A DNA stretch of 64,000 nt from Bacteroidetes bacterium 46-16. Lineage in GTDB: Bacteria > Bacteroidota > Bacteroidia > Chitinophagales > Chitinophagaceae. The notes below the pieces were generated by a model. That model ran no database searches. It was given only the letters and a program-made list of their open reading frames with translations, and was not told the origin of the DNA. Shown here one piece after another: positions 1 to 8,636 of this stretch (within the stretch, counting starts at the first letter, position 1; each line of letters begins with the position of its first letter). The stretch lies in contig MKUN01000041.1 in NCBI GenBank assembly GCA_001897835.1, forward strand, positions 115,009-179,008. Direction: 5' to 3'. The position numbers were made by a program, and so were the translations under genes.

Positions 1-408
1 ATACCCGCTTACTCTCTGGTCAACAAAGCACAGCTTGTAGTAACCAGGACAAGCACTGCTTCCGAAGATATTTATGCCCCGCCATACAGGCTATACCCTA
101 TAGGCATAGACAGTACCGGGGCTACCTATACCATAGCCGATGGCTACCCCATCACCAGTACAGCCCCACTTGCATTCATAGATGGCACAATAAAAGAATC
201 TGACGCAAACATCAGCCAGACCCACTATCTTTTGAACATGCCACGGGAGATACAGGCAGCTATGAAAGCAGGGAAAGATACTGTACATTTACACTTAACG
301 GGCACTACCGATTTTCCCGGTGCATTCAGGCTTGTTGCGGAGGGTAATAACGGTGGCAATAACCGGATGCGTTTCAACGTTGTTTATACCAAGCTTAAGC
401 AAAATTAA
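1..408 (+). CDS. DUF4270 family protein, C-terminal end (partial)
   Basis: An open frame runs from the first base to a TAA at 406-408 and gives about 135 residues of a beta-rich, exported-type sequence ending in RFNVVYTKLKQN. DUF4270 lipoproteins of Bacteroidota end in a similar way, and a DUF4270 gene directly before glmS is a recurrent order in the phylum, so both sequence and position support the call. The start and signal peptide lie outside the window. The function of the family is not known to me; it is usually described as a cell-surface or periplasmic protein. Only 11 bases separate the stop from glmS, so the two are probably co-transcribed. Confidence 0.65.
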   Translation: MPAYSLVNKAQLVVTRTSTASEDIYAPPYRLYPIGIDSTGATYTIADGYPITSTAPLAFIDGTIKESDANISQTHYLLNMPREIQAAMKAGKDTVHLHLTGTTDFPGAFRLVAEGNNGGNNRMRFNVVYTKLKQN

Positions 409-419
409 ACTTCATCATC

Positions 420-2258
420 ATGTGCGGCATTGTTGGTTATATAGGGAATAAGGACGCCTTCCCGATACTGGTAAAGGGCCTCAAACGACTTGAATATCGC
501 GGATACGACAGTGCAGGCATCGCACTGCTCAACGGCGATCTTAGTGTTTACAAAAAGGCAGGGAAAGTAAGCGAACTGGAAAAGTTCACCGATGGTCATC
601 CCCTTGGGGCTACCATCGGCATAGGCCACACGCGCTGGGCTACGCACGGCGTACCCAACGACCTGAATGCCCACCCGCACATCTCCCAATCGGGCAACCT
701 GGCCATAATACACAATGGTATTATAGAGAACTATGCCGCCATTAAAGAAGAGTTGCAGAAACGCGGCTATACCTTTCAATCGGACACTGATACTGAGGTA
801 TTGGTAAACCTTATAGAAGAAGTAAGAAAAACAGAATCGACCAGCCTCGATGAGGCAGTACGTATAGCACTTAATGAAGTAGTGGGCGCATATGCCATAG
901 TGATCATTGACCGCAACAACCCCAACCAGCTTATAGCGGCCCGGAAGGGCAGCCCGATGGTGATCGGTATAGGTGAAGATGAATTCTATATTGCTTCGGA
1001 CGCATCGCCCATCATAGAATATACCAACAACGTGGTGTATATGGACGACCAGGAGTATGTGGTTGTGAACCGGGATGGCACGTTTACCATACGCACACTG
1101 GGCAATGTGGAAAAATCACCGGCCATCCAGAAGCTGGAAATGTCGCTGGAGGCAATAGAAAAGGGTGGTTTTGAGCACTTCATGCTCAAAGAGATATACG
1201 AACAGCCCCGCGCTATAGAAGACTCTCTGCGTGGCCGTATGAATGCCCTGCAGGGGTGGATAAAAATGGGCGGCCTCAGTGAATATGAAAACAAGATAGA
1301 CAAGGCTAAGCGCTTCGTGATAACGGCCTGCGGCACATCATGGCACTCAGCCCTTATAGGCGAATACCTTATAGAAGACCTGGCACGTGTGCCGGTAGAG
1401 GTGGAATATGCATCGGAATTCCGTTACCGCAACCCCATCATCAATGAAGGCGATGTTGTGATCGCCATCTCGCAATCGGGCGAAACGGCTGATACGCATG
1501 CAGCTATAGAACTTGCTAAAGAAAGGCAGGCGCTTATATACGGCATATGCAACGTGATCGGCTCTTCGATAGCCCGCACTGCACATGCAGGCTCTTACAC
1601 CCACGCAGGCCCCGAAATAGGTGTGGCCTCTACCAAAGCGTTCTCTACACAGATATCCATACTTACGCTCATTGCACTGCAGATAGCCATGCAAAAAGGC
1701 ACAATGGCCACATCGCACCTGCGCACTTATCTCTACGAACTGGAAAGCATACCCCGTAAAATAGAGGAAGCACTGAAGCTGGATGCACAAATAAAGGAAC
1801 TGGCTGCCATATACAAGGATGCCAAAAATTTCCTGTACCTGGGTCGTGGCTACAACTTCCCCGTGGCGCTGGAAGGCGCTTTGAAGCTGAAAGAAATATC
1901 CTATATACATGCAGAGGGCTACCCTGCTGCCGAAATGAAGCATGGCCCCATAGCACTGATAGACGAAGAAATGCCCGTAGTTTTTCTGGCTACCAACCAA
2001 AGCGCTTACGAAAAGATCGTATCGAACGTGCAGGAAGTGAAAGCACGCAAGGGTAAGATAATAGCTGTGGTAAACAAGGGCGATAAACAGATACGCGAAC
2101 TGGCTGACCATGTGATAGAAGTGCCCGAAACAGAGGAGATCTTATCGCCGCTGGTGACCATTGTGCCCTTACAATTGCTGGCTTACCATATAGCCATCCT
2201 GCGTGGCTGCAATGTGGACCAGCCGCGCAACCTGGCCAAATCGGTTACTGTAGAATAA
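420..2258 (+). CDS. glmS: Glutamine--fructose-6-phosphate aminotransferase (isomerizing)
   Basis: GlmS makes glucosamine-6-phosphate from fructose-6-phosphate and glutamine, the first committed step to UDP-GlcNAc for peptidoglycan and LPS. The 612-residue length is normal. The N-terminal class II glutaminase domain (about 1-220) begins MCGIVGYIG, so Cys2 becomes the catalytic N-terminal nucleophile. GIGHTRWATHG and HNGIIEN are visible. Two SIS sugar-isomerase domains follow (about 295-420 and 465-600), with TACGTSWHSA and SQSGETADT in the first. The C-terminus QPRNLAKSVTVE is the family's characteristic end. The start is fixed by Cys2. It follows a DUF4270 gene closely. Confidence 0.98.
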   Translation: MCGIVGYIGNKDAFPILVKGLKRLEYRGYDSAGIALLNGDLSVYKKAGKVSELEKFTDGHPLGATIGIGHTRWATHGVPNDLNAHPHISQSGNLAIIHNGIIENYAAIKEELQKRGYTFQSDTDTEVLVNLIEEVRKTESTSLDEAVRIALNEVVGAYAIVIIDRNNPNQLIAARKGSPMVIGIGEDEFYIASDASPIIEYTNNVVYMDDQEYVVVNRDGTFTIRTLGNVEKSPAIQKLEMSLEAIEKGGFEHFMLKEIYEQPRAIEDSLRGRMNALQGWIKMGGLSEYENKIDKAKRFVITACGTSWHSALIGEYLIEDLARVPVEVEYASEFRYRNPIINEGDVVIAISQSGETADTHAAIELAKERQALIYGICNVIGSSIARTAHAGSYTHAGPEIGVASTKAFSTQISILTLIALQIAMQKGTMATSHLRTYLYELESIPRKIEEALKLDAQIKELAAIYKDAKNFLYLGRGYNFPVALEGALKLKEISYIHAEGYPAAEMKHGPIALIDEEMPVVFLATNQSAYEKIVSNVQEVKARKGKIIAVVNKGDKQIRELADHVIEVPETEEILSPLVTIVPLQLLAYHIAILRGCNVDQPRNLAKSVTVE

Positions 2259-2268
2259 GCATTTACAC

Positions 2269-3072
2269 TTACTGTCTTTTTGTTGCTGTCAATGCATACA
2301 CCATTGGTATCTTTTTATCGAGGTGGCCGATACGGTATTTACCCGGCTCAACTGCTTCCATATCCCGGAAGCAGTTATACGGTGAATAGTCGTGTTCATC
2401 AAATGACCTAAGCTCCAAACCACATTTGATCAAGCTGCCCAGTACCTCGCCAAGGTCATGGTTCCAGGATACTGTGGTTTTACTCAGTGGCGCATCCCGA
2501 TCGGCATAGGTACCGCTCTCCGTTTCTATGATCGGCACAGTATTAAAATAGTCATACTTGATGTACTTAAAATCCTCATCAAGCATCCACACGAGTGGAT
2601 GAAACTCCACGAATACGAATTTGCCCCCCGGTGCCAGGTATTTCGAAACGATGCCGGCCCATTTGTCCATATCGGGCAGCCAGCCTATAGTGCCGTAGCT
2701 GGTGAATACAATGTCAAATTGCTTATCGAGATGTTGCGGCAGGTCATAGATATCGCAGGCTATGAACGAAGCATCTGTCTGCGTTTGCAGGGCCAGTTCT
2801 TTAGCCCTTTCTATTGCCTTGTCTGAGAGGTCTATCCCCATAACCAAAGCCCCCATGCGGGCCAGCGAAACAGTATCCTGTCCAAAATGGCATTGCAGGT
2901 GCAGGACGCTCTTGCCTTTTACATCGCCCAACAGGCGAAGCTCTATTTCCTTCAGAGAGGTATTGCCCGCCAGGAAGCCAGGCATATCATAAAAGTCGGA
3001 ACTCATATGCACATCTGTCTGGTTGTTCCATGCCTGCCTGTTGAGCTCAAGGTAGTTTACCGGGCTATCCAT
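2269..3072 (-). CDS. Class I SAM-dependent methyltransferase
   Basis: This is a soluble methyltransferase of about 267 residues with a Rossmann SAM-binding fold. Motif I appears as VLHLQCHFGQDT and the acidic post-I region as GIDLSDKAIERAK; FDIVFTSYGTIGWLPD is the usual motif IV region. Similar proteins are annotated as ubiquinone/menaquinone-type or generic methyltransferases, but the substrate cannot be deduced. I prefer the start at MDSPVNYLELN (3072) over the Met 13 codons upstream, because homologous proteins usually begin with a short helix before the NRQAWN segment. It converges on glmS with only 10 bases between stops. Confidence 0.8.
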   Translation of the reverse strand: MDSPVNYLELNRQAWNNQTDVHMSSDFYDMPGFLAGNTSLKEIELRLLGDVKGKSVLHLQCHFGQDTVSLARMGALVMGIDLSDKAIERAKELALQTQTDASFIACDIYDLPQHLDKQFDIVFTSYGTIGWLPDMDKWAGIVSKYLAPGGKFVFVEFHPLVWMLDEDFKYIKYDYFNTVPIIETESGTYADRDAPLSKTTVSWNHDLGEVLGSLIKCGLELRSFDEHDYSPYNCFRDMEAVEPGKYRIGHLDKKIPMVYALTATKRQ

Positions 3073-3222
3073 AACTATTAAATATTTTACCATGCAATCT
3101 AATAAATTCACAGTATGAATGCGAAACTGTGGAACAATTAAAATGAAAATTGAATTTTTATCATCATTAGTTTAAATTGCAGCCCAATCAAAACTTTCAA
3201 TTTAAAATTTTCAATAACAAAC

Positions 3223-4479
3223 ATGCCATATTTATTTACATCAGAGTCCGTATCAGAAGGACATCCTGATAAAGTAGCCGACCAGATATCCGATGCATTA
3301 GTTGATAATTTCCTTGCCTGGGATCCGCAGTCGAAAATAGCATGCGAAACATTAGTAACCACAGGCCAGGTAGTGCTTGCCGGCGAAGTAAAATGTAATA
3401 CTTACATAGATGTACAGACCATAGCCCGCGAAGTAATAGCTAAAATAGGCTATACCAAAAGCGAGTACATGTTCGAAGCGCACTCATGCGGTGTGCTCTC
3501 TGCCATACATGAACAATCGCCCGATATCAACCAGGGCGTAGTAAGGAAAAAGAAAGAAGAACAGGGCGCCGGCGACCAGGGCATGATGTTTGGCTATGCC
3601 ACTAACGAGACTGCTAACTATATGCCACTGGCACTGGATATGGCCCACCTGCTGCTGCGTGAGCTTTCTGCGATACGCAACGAAGGCAAACAAATGAAAT
3701 ACCTGCGCCCGGATGCCAAAAGCCAGGTAACGCTGGAATATGATGACAACAACAAGCCGGTGCGTATCGATGCCATCGTGATCTCTACCCAGCACGATGA
3801 CTTTGCCGATGAAAAGAAGATGCAGGAGCGTATCACAAAAGATGTAAAGACCATCCTCATCCCCCGCGTTATCAAAGCATACCCCCAATACAAGCATCTT
3901 TTCAACAACAAAATAAAATACCATGTAAACCCAACGGGCAAATTCGTGATTGGCGGGCCTCATGGCGATACAGGTCTTACCGGCCGTAAGATCATCGTAG
4001 ATACTTATGGTGGTAAAGGCGCACATGGTGGCGGCGCTTTCTCAGGCAAAGACCCATCCAAAGTGGACCGCTCTGCAGCCTATGCTACCCGCCATATAGC
4101 CAAGAACCTGGTAGCAGCAGGTGTCTGCGACGAGGTATTGGTACAGGTATCTTACGCGATAGGCGTGGCCAAACCAATGGGTGTATACGTGAACACTTAT
4201 GGCACTGCAAAAGTAAAAATGAGCGATGGCCAGATATCTAAGATAGTGGAGGATGTATTTGATATGCGCCCTTATTTTATAGAAACACGCCTCAAGCTGC
4301 GCCAGCCTATGTATAGCGAATGTGCATCTTATGGTCATATGGGTCGTGAGCCTAAAACGGTTACCAAAAGCTTCCGCTCTGCCGATGGCAAAACCAAGAG
4401 CATGAAGGTGGAACTCTTTACCTGGGAAAAGCTCGACTACGTGGACAAGGTTAAGAAAGCATTCAAGCTGAAAAAATAA
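3223..4479 (+). CDS. metK: S-adenosylmethionine synthase
   Basis: MetK condenses methionine and ATP to S-adenosylmethionine in the cytosol. The 418-residue protein carries the family signatures: [19 protein letters not shown] at the N-terminus, [12 protein letters not shown] near 115, [14 protein letters not shown] around 245 and [19 protein letters not shown] around 270. It is somewhat longer than the 384-residue E. coli enzyme, with an extra segment in the central region that is common in Bacteroidota. The gene stands alone; it diverges from the methyltransferase and is followed by a strong bidirectional terminator. Confidence 0.98.
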   Translation: MPYLFTSESVSEGHPDKVADQISDALVDNFLAWDPQSKIACETLVTTGQVVLAGEVKCNTYIDVQTIAREVIAKIGYTKSEYMFEAHSCGVLSAIHEQSPDINQGVVRKKKEEQGAGDQGMMFGYATNETANYMPLALDMAHLLLRELSAIRNEGKQMKYLRPDAKSQVTLEYDDNNKPVRIDAIVISTQHDDFADEKKMQERITKDVKTILIPRVIKAYPQYKHLFNNKIKYHVNPTGKFVIGGPHGDTGLTGRKIIVDTYGGKGAHGGGAFSGKDPSKVDRSAAYATRHIAKNLVAAGVCDEVLVQVSYAIGVAKPMGVYVNTYGTAKVKMSDGQISKIVEDVFDMRPYFIETRLKLRQPMYSECASYGHMGREPKTVTKSFRSADGKTKSMKVELFTWEKLDYVDKVKKAFKLKK

Positions 4480-4492
4480 ATTACATTATAAA

Positions 4493-4528
4493 GAAGGCCC
4501 CGTCCTGCACATGCGGGACGGGGCTTCT
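4493..4528. terminator. Bidirectional intrinsic terminator between metK and aspartokinase
   Basis: A GC-rich inverted repeat (GCCCCGTCC / GGGACGGGGC) with flanking GAAG/CTTC lies between the convergent ends of metK and the aspartokinase gene and can serve both. Confidence 0.85.
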
Positions 4529-4555
4529 TGTTTCTTACAGGCTGCCGGACCTGTG

Positions 4556-5821
4556 CTACATCACCACTACCTGCACGGTATGCCTGGTCTTTTGCTCCAG
4601 CAATACCACTTTGTTTTTGGTCAGGTCGAAAAAGACCTCCGGAGTATAATGGCGTATGGTCAGCAGGCTGACGTCCTCGTTACGCAGCACTTTATAATTT
4701 ACACCTAACTGCTCTATCAGTTTTTGCAGCTTATCTTCCCTCCTGTCTACACAGGCCACGAAGCTGATGGCAGCGTTCTGCATCAGGTTAATCTTGATAT
4801 TAAGCTCGTGGAATATGTCGTAAATGTCGCTCAGGTTATCCTCTGTTATGAATGAGAAATCCTTTGTGGTCGCCTGTACAAGCACCTGGTCCTGCTTCCA
4901 CACTATTATAGGCGGATAAGCTGCATCACGCACCTCGTTCTGTATCACAGTGCCGCTAAGCGACCGGTCGAGGAAACATTTTACATACAGAGGTATATTA
5001 TTGTTCTGGAGTGGTTTTATGGTCTTTGGGTGAATGACCTGGGCCCCGTAATAGGCCATTTCTATCACTTCGTAATAGCTTACCGCATCTATTTTTATGG
5101 TTTCTTTGAACAGGCGGGGATCAGCGTTAAGCAGGCCTTCCACATCTTTCCATATCGTTACGGCATTGCCATGCAGCATAGCGGCCATAAGGGCTGCCGT
5201 ATAGTCGGAGCCTTCCCTGCCCAGCGTAACAGATGCATTATCGGCAGTAGCGCCTATGAAGCCCTGCGTGAGCACGTTCTTTCCTGCGGCAAGTATTTTA
5301 CCTATCACTTCTTTGGCGCGCTTTTCGGAATACTCCACATCCACCCTTGCATCGCGAAACACATCATCGGTGCGCAGTACATCGCGCACATCCACCCATT
5401 CATAATCGTAGCCTTCCTGCTGCAGGTAAAAGGCAATAATGAGCGTGGATAACAATTCACCGATGCACACCACCTGGTCGTAGGAATAATCATAGCGTTC
5501 GGGCTGTGCATCATCAATAGCCCATTGCAACTCGGTGAAATAAACATTCATCGCATTTGCAGCAACAGTAAACTGTTTTTCATTTAGCAGGTCTTTGGCA
5601 TAGTCCAGGTGCTGCTGCTCCAGCTTATGAGCGAGTTCTTTAGCCTTTTGTTTATCGCCTTTACAAGCCGCATTTACGATATCTTCGAGCGCATTGGTGG
5701 TCTTACCCAATGCAGATATCACGGCAACCACAGGCTGCTGTGCCTCCTTAAATATGGGCAGTAATGCCCTTGCGCGGTCCGGCGTAGCTATCGACGCCCC
5801 TCCAAATTTATATACCTGCAT
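4556..5821 (-). CDS. Aspartate kinase (monofunctional)
   Basis: Aspartokinase phosphorylates aspartate in the first step of the lysine/threonine/methionine pathway. The 421-residue protein starts MQVYKFGGAS, the kinase signature, has GREGSDYTAALMA near 215 and a C-terminal region (about 300-421) with the spacing of ACT regulatory domains, so feedback control is likely. The amino-acid kinase domain occupies roughly 1-280. It is not fused to homoserine dehydrogenase. A -7 promoter box lies immediately upstream (5834-5841). Confidence 0.93.
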   Translation of the reverse strand: MQVYKFGGASIATPDRARALLPIFKEAQQPVVAVISALGKTTNALEDIVNAACKGDKQKAKELAHKLEQQHLDYAKDLLNEKQFTVAANAMNVYFTELQWAIDDAQPERYDYSYDQVVCIGELLSTLIIAFYLQQEGYDYEWVDVRDVLRTDDVFRDARVDVEYSEKRAKEVIGKILAAGKNVLTQGFIGATADNASVTLGREGSDYTAALMAAMLHGNAVTIWKDVEGLLNADPRLFKETIKIDAVSYYEVIEMAYYGAQVIHPKTIKPLQNNNIPLYVKCFLDRSLSGTVIQNEVRDAAYPPIIVWKQDQVLVQATTKDFSFITEDNLSDIYDIFHELNIKINLMQNAAISFVACVDRREDKLQKLIEQLGVNYKVLRNEDVSLLTIRHYTPEVFFDLTKNKVVLLEQKTRHTVQVVVM

Positions 5822-5833
5822 TTTTCAAAAGCG

Positions 5834-5841
5834 CAAAAGTA
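5834..5841 (-). promoter_or_regulatory. -7 box for aspartokinase
   Basis: On the minus strand this reads TACTTTTG followed by C, matching the Bacteroidota TAnnTTTGc -7 element, 13 bases before the start codon. I do not see a convincing -33 TTTG. The spacing would give a very short leader. Confidence 0.5.
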
Positions 5842-5880
5842 AACAGTCGCCAAGAAATATCCCTAAATATTTTCTGACGG

Positions 5881-7506
5881 TCAGTCAAAAAGTTCTTCCT
5901 TAGTCTTAGGGCGCAACTCCGGCTTCCACAGGAAGCGGTCGAGGCGCAGACCGGGGATATTGGCCTTATCCATTGGGGTCATGGTCTGGTGGGGATCTTT
6001 TATCAAATATATCTTATCCACTTCACCTTCCTTGAAAAAAACTTTCATGCTGTCACTTTTGGCCTCTACTACCCCCAGGTAGGCGCCATCATCGTCTTTA
6101 GAGTAATAGATACATTGTGCATCAGGTGTCACCAGCATATCGTGCATTTCGCTATTCACAAAATGGGCAGTTAGGGTTTCACCCTGCACCTGGTCGTATA
6201 GCTCTGCTTTATCCGGTCCCGACTGAGAGACCATAAAGGCTTTTTTAGGCACATACATTTTCTTCAGTTCCGTGCTATCGGTATAGAGCAGTATCGTATC
6301 GCCCGTTACCTGGCTCCTTCGCGACCATGCAATGGGGCTGTACATCATGCGCACTACTGAATCGACCTGCGAATAGCTGATACTGTCGCAGCGCCCCTGC
6401 AAAGAATCGGAGAAAATGAGTACATGATGAAAGCCGATAAAATAATGTTTGCGTGTCGAATCGCGTTCCAATGCGCTTACAGAATCCACCACTTTGACCT
6501 CCACCTCTTTTTTACCCTTCTTCACTTTCATGATCTTGTACTGCACTATGCTATCCTCCGGCTTAGGCACAGGTAAGGATAAAAAAGTATCGGCACGGAT
6601 AAAGAGGCTGTCTTTATCGCGCACCTGTTTCAGCACGGGTTTTATGATGGCCAGCATACGCTTTTGCTTTTCATTATACCAGGCATGACCGCAGTACATA
6701 GTGCTGTGCTGTTCCGAATCGATGATTATCGCTTTGCCTGCCGCCTCGCCCAGGCCGGTTATTTTGCTATAATTGATGGTATCGGCTTCAATATACTGCC
6801 CCTCGTTATATACAGAGGAGCGCCCCTTGAAGTGGGCCACCTCATTCTTGCTGTCATAAGACCCGTCGCAGGTATGCAGCACTGCCTTGTCATTCGTTAC
6901 CACTGAGCAGGAATAAAATTCCACCACTTCTGTCTCGGTATAGTAGCCCAGGTCATCGGAGGTGATCTCCGTATGCGGCTGTGTTACCAGCACATTACGA
7001 ATGAAGCGAGCGTATTTTGTCTTGCCGTTATAATTACCTTCATCGCTCGATACGGTGGTAGAATCGTTTTGCAATGTGCCCCCCTGCGTATACACGCCAA
7101 CCTTTGAGCTGACATCGTAAGTAAGGTCTTCGGTCCACAGGGAGTTCTTCCCGTCCGTAAGCTTCACATTGCCCTTCATATAGGCCATTTTATTGCTGCC
7201 CGTATAGCGCATGTAATCGCTCTCTCCCTGTGTACCATCCTGCTGCACGATACGCACATTCCCAAAGGCCTCTATATAATTTTGTCCACGGAGATATGCG
7301 CTATCGCAATACATCATATCCGTGCCTTGCTTAAAAATGACATCACCTATAAATTTATCTACGGAGCCGGTATCTGTAGCTTCATGCACCAGGTAGTTGT
7401 TATGCACGAATTCTATTACCATTTTATCGTCCTTTTTCTGCTGGGCATTGACTACCGCTGAAAAAGAGATCAACAGCAGGCACAACAATGTATGCTGCAG
7501 CTTCAT
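5881..7506 (-). CDS. OstA/LptA-like exported protein
   Basis: This is a 541-residue exported protein beginning MKLQHTLLCLLLISFSAVVNAQ, a good signal peptide. The N-terminal half contains repeated short beta segments typical of OstA/LptA-type folds (for example IGDVIFKQGTDMMYCDSAYL and AYMKGNVKLTDGKN), which carry lipopolysaccharide across the periplasm. A more upstream start would add 30 residues without a signal peptide and overlap the MlaD gene. The neighbour is an MCE/MlaD protein, so an envelope lipid-transport role is consistent, though not proven. The C-terminal region is unassigned. Confidence 0.8.
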   Translation of the reverse strand: MKLQHTLLCLLLISFSAVVNAQQKKDDKMVIEFVHNNYLVHEATDTGSVDKFIGDVIFKQGTDMMYCDSAYLRGQNYIEAFGNVRIVQQDGTQGESDYMRYTGSNKMAYMKGNVKLTDGKNSLWTEDLTYDVSSKVGVYTQGGTLQNDSTTVSSDEGNYNGKTKYARFIRNVLVTQPHTEITSDDLGYYTETEVVEFYSCSVVTNDKAVLHTCDGSYDSKNEVAHFKGRSSVYNEGQYIEADTINYSKITGLGEAAGKAIIIDSEQHSTMYCGHAWYNEKQKRMLAIIKPVLKQVRDKDSLFIRADTFLSLPVPKPEDSIVQYKIMKVKKGKKEVEVKVVDSVSALERDSTRKHYFIGFHHVLIFSDSLQGRCDSISYSQVDSVVRMMYSPIAWSRRSQVTGDTILLYTDSTELKKMYVPKKAFMVSQSGPDKAELYDQVQGETLTAHFVNSEMHDMLVTPDAQCIYYSKDDDGAYLGVVEAKSDSMKVFFKEGEVDKIYLIKDPHQTMTPMDKANIPGLRLDRFLWKPELRPKTKEELFD

Positions 7507-7573
7507 TGCAATAAATGGCCGGGCAATACGCAAAGGCTTTGAATTATTGTTTTGTAGAATGATACGATCCTGT

Positions 7574-8518
7574 TTAATCTTTCCGCTTTCTGCCAAAGAT
7601 AGTAAGGTTTATGTATCGCGACGGGTGGGCCTGTAGGTCTGCCACCAGCCCGTTCAGCGTCTTTAATGTTTCGGTAAGGTTCTGGTATAATTGCTTGTCG
7701 TTTACAGCCATGCCCACTGAGCCCTGGCCATTATTTATCTTTTCCATTACTGCCTTCAGCTCATTGGCTGCCGACCTCAGTTCATTCACAGTCTGCTCTA
7801 CCGGCGCTTTGGCTAGGTTATCGGTAGTGGTCTTAGCATTATCTATAATGCGGCTTATCTTTTCATTATTGTTAGCAAGGTTGCCGGTAATGCTGTTGGC
7901 ATTATCTATAACCGAGGCCAGTTCGTCACTTTTGCTGTTCAGGCTGCCGGAGAAGCTTTTCAGGTTCTTCATCGTAGCGTCCAGAGAGGCAATGGTACTG
8001 TTGAGCCTTTGTTTGGTAGAGTCGTTCAGGATCGTGTTGATACTGATCAGGGCTGTATCCAGCTTGCCTACTGCCAGCCGCACATCGGTTATCAGGGGGG
8101 TAAGTTCCACCGAAAGATTATCCAATATGCCGCCTTCCACTACGGCAGGTAGCTGGCCTTCATCTTCTATCTCTTTCTGCCCTGTACCCAGGTCGAGGCT
8201 TATGGCTTTGGTACCCAGCAGGTCGGCAGATATGAGTTTAGCTACCGTCCCTTCCACCACTTTCACCTTATTGCTTACCGATAGTTCTACCCGTACCTTA
8301 TTATTTACCAGCTTAATATCGGACACGCGGCCTACCGACATGCCCTTTACCTGCACAGCAGCCGAGGCCTGCAGGCCCTGCACATTGTCAAACTGGCAGA
8401 TATATTTATGCTCGCCTGAAAAAACATTAGCACCCTTTAAAAAATAAAACCCAGCAAAAAATATAAATATCGCCGATGTAACCAATATGCCTATCCTTAC
8501 TTCTTTGGACATCTTCAT
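7574..8518 (-). CDS. MlaD/MCE family lipid-transport protein
   Basis: This 314-residue protein has one N-terminal transmembrane anchor (about 8-27) followed by a MlaD/MCE domain (about 37-115, including VQGLQASAAVQVKGMSVGRV) and then a long predicted coiled-coil region rich in Asn, Ser and Lys. MCE proteins form hexameric channels that move phospholipids between the inner and outer membranes with an ATPase and a permease. Those partners are not in this window. It is followed by the OstA-like gene after 67 bases, so the two may be co-transcribed. The promoter box at 8551-8558 lies 32 bases upstream. Confidence 0.9.
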   Translation of the reverse strand: MKMSKEVRIGILVTSAIFIFFAGFYFLKGANVFSGEHKYICQFDNVQGLQASAAVQVKGMSVGRVSDIKLVNNKVRVELSVSNKVKVVEGTVAKLISADLLGTKAISLDLGTGQKEIEDEGQLPAVVEGGILDNLSVELTPLITDVRLAVGKLDTALISINTILNDSTKQRLNSTIASLDATMKNLKSFSGSLNSKSDELASVIDNANSITGNLANNNEKISRIIDNAKTTTDNLAKAPVEQTVNELRSAANELKAVMEKINNGQGSVGMAVNDKQLYQNLTETLKTLNGLVADLQAHPSRYINLTIFGRKRKD

Positions 8519-8550
8519 AAATCCGTGATTTCTAATGTTCCTATTAGTGG

Positions 8551-8558
8551 CAAAAGTA
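8551..8558 (-). promoter_or_regulatory. -7 box for the MlaD gene
   Basis: The minus strand reads TACTTTTG then C, matching TAnnTTTGc, about 32 bases before the MlaD start. It abuts the terminator of the upstream outer-membrane protein gene, so transcription ends and restarts here. Confidence 0.5.
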
Positions 8559-8559
8559 A

Positions 8560-8591
8560 TAAAAAGGCCGGCAATGTATTCCCGGCTTTTC
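8560..8591 (-). terminator. Intrinsic terminator of the outer-membrane protein gene
   Basis: On the minus strand AAAAG-CCGG pairs with CCGG-CTTTT with one bulged base, and a T-run follows. It lies directly downstream of the 1125-residue gene ending at 8637. Confidence 0.65.
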
Positions 8592-8636
8592 TATAACTAC
8601 ATTTATCAAATATCATGCCCTGACCCTTGAATACAC

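Noticed and set aside
1347-2111. 254-codon antisense frame in glmS
   Set aside because: A Cys/Tyr-rich shadow of a well-identified gene.
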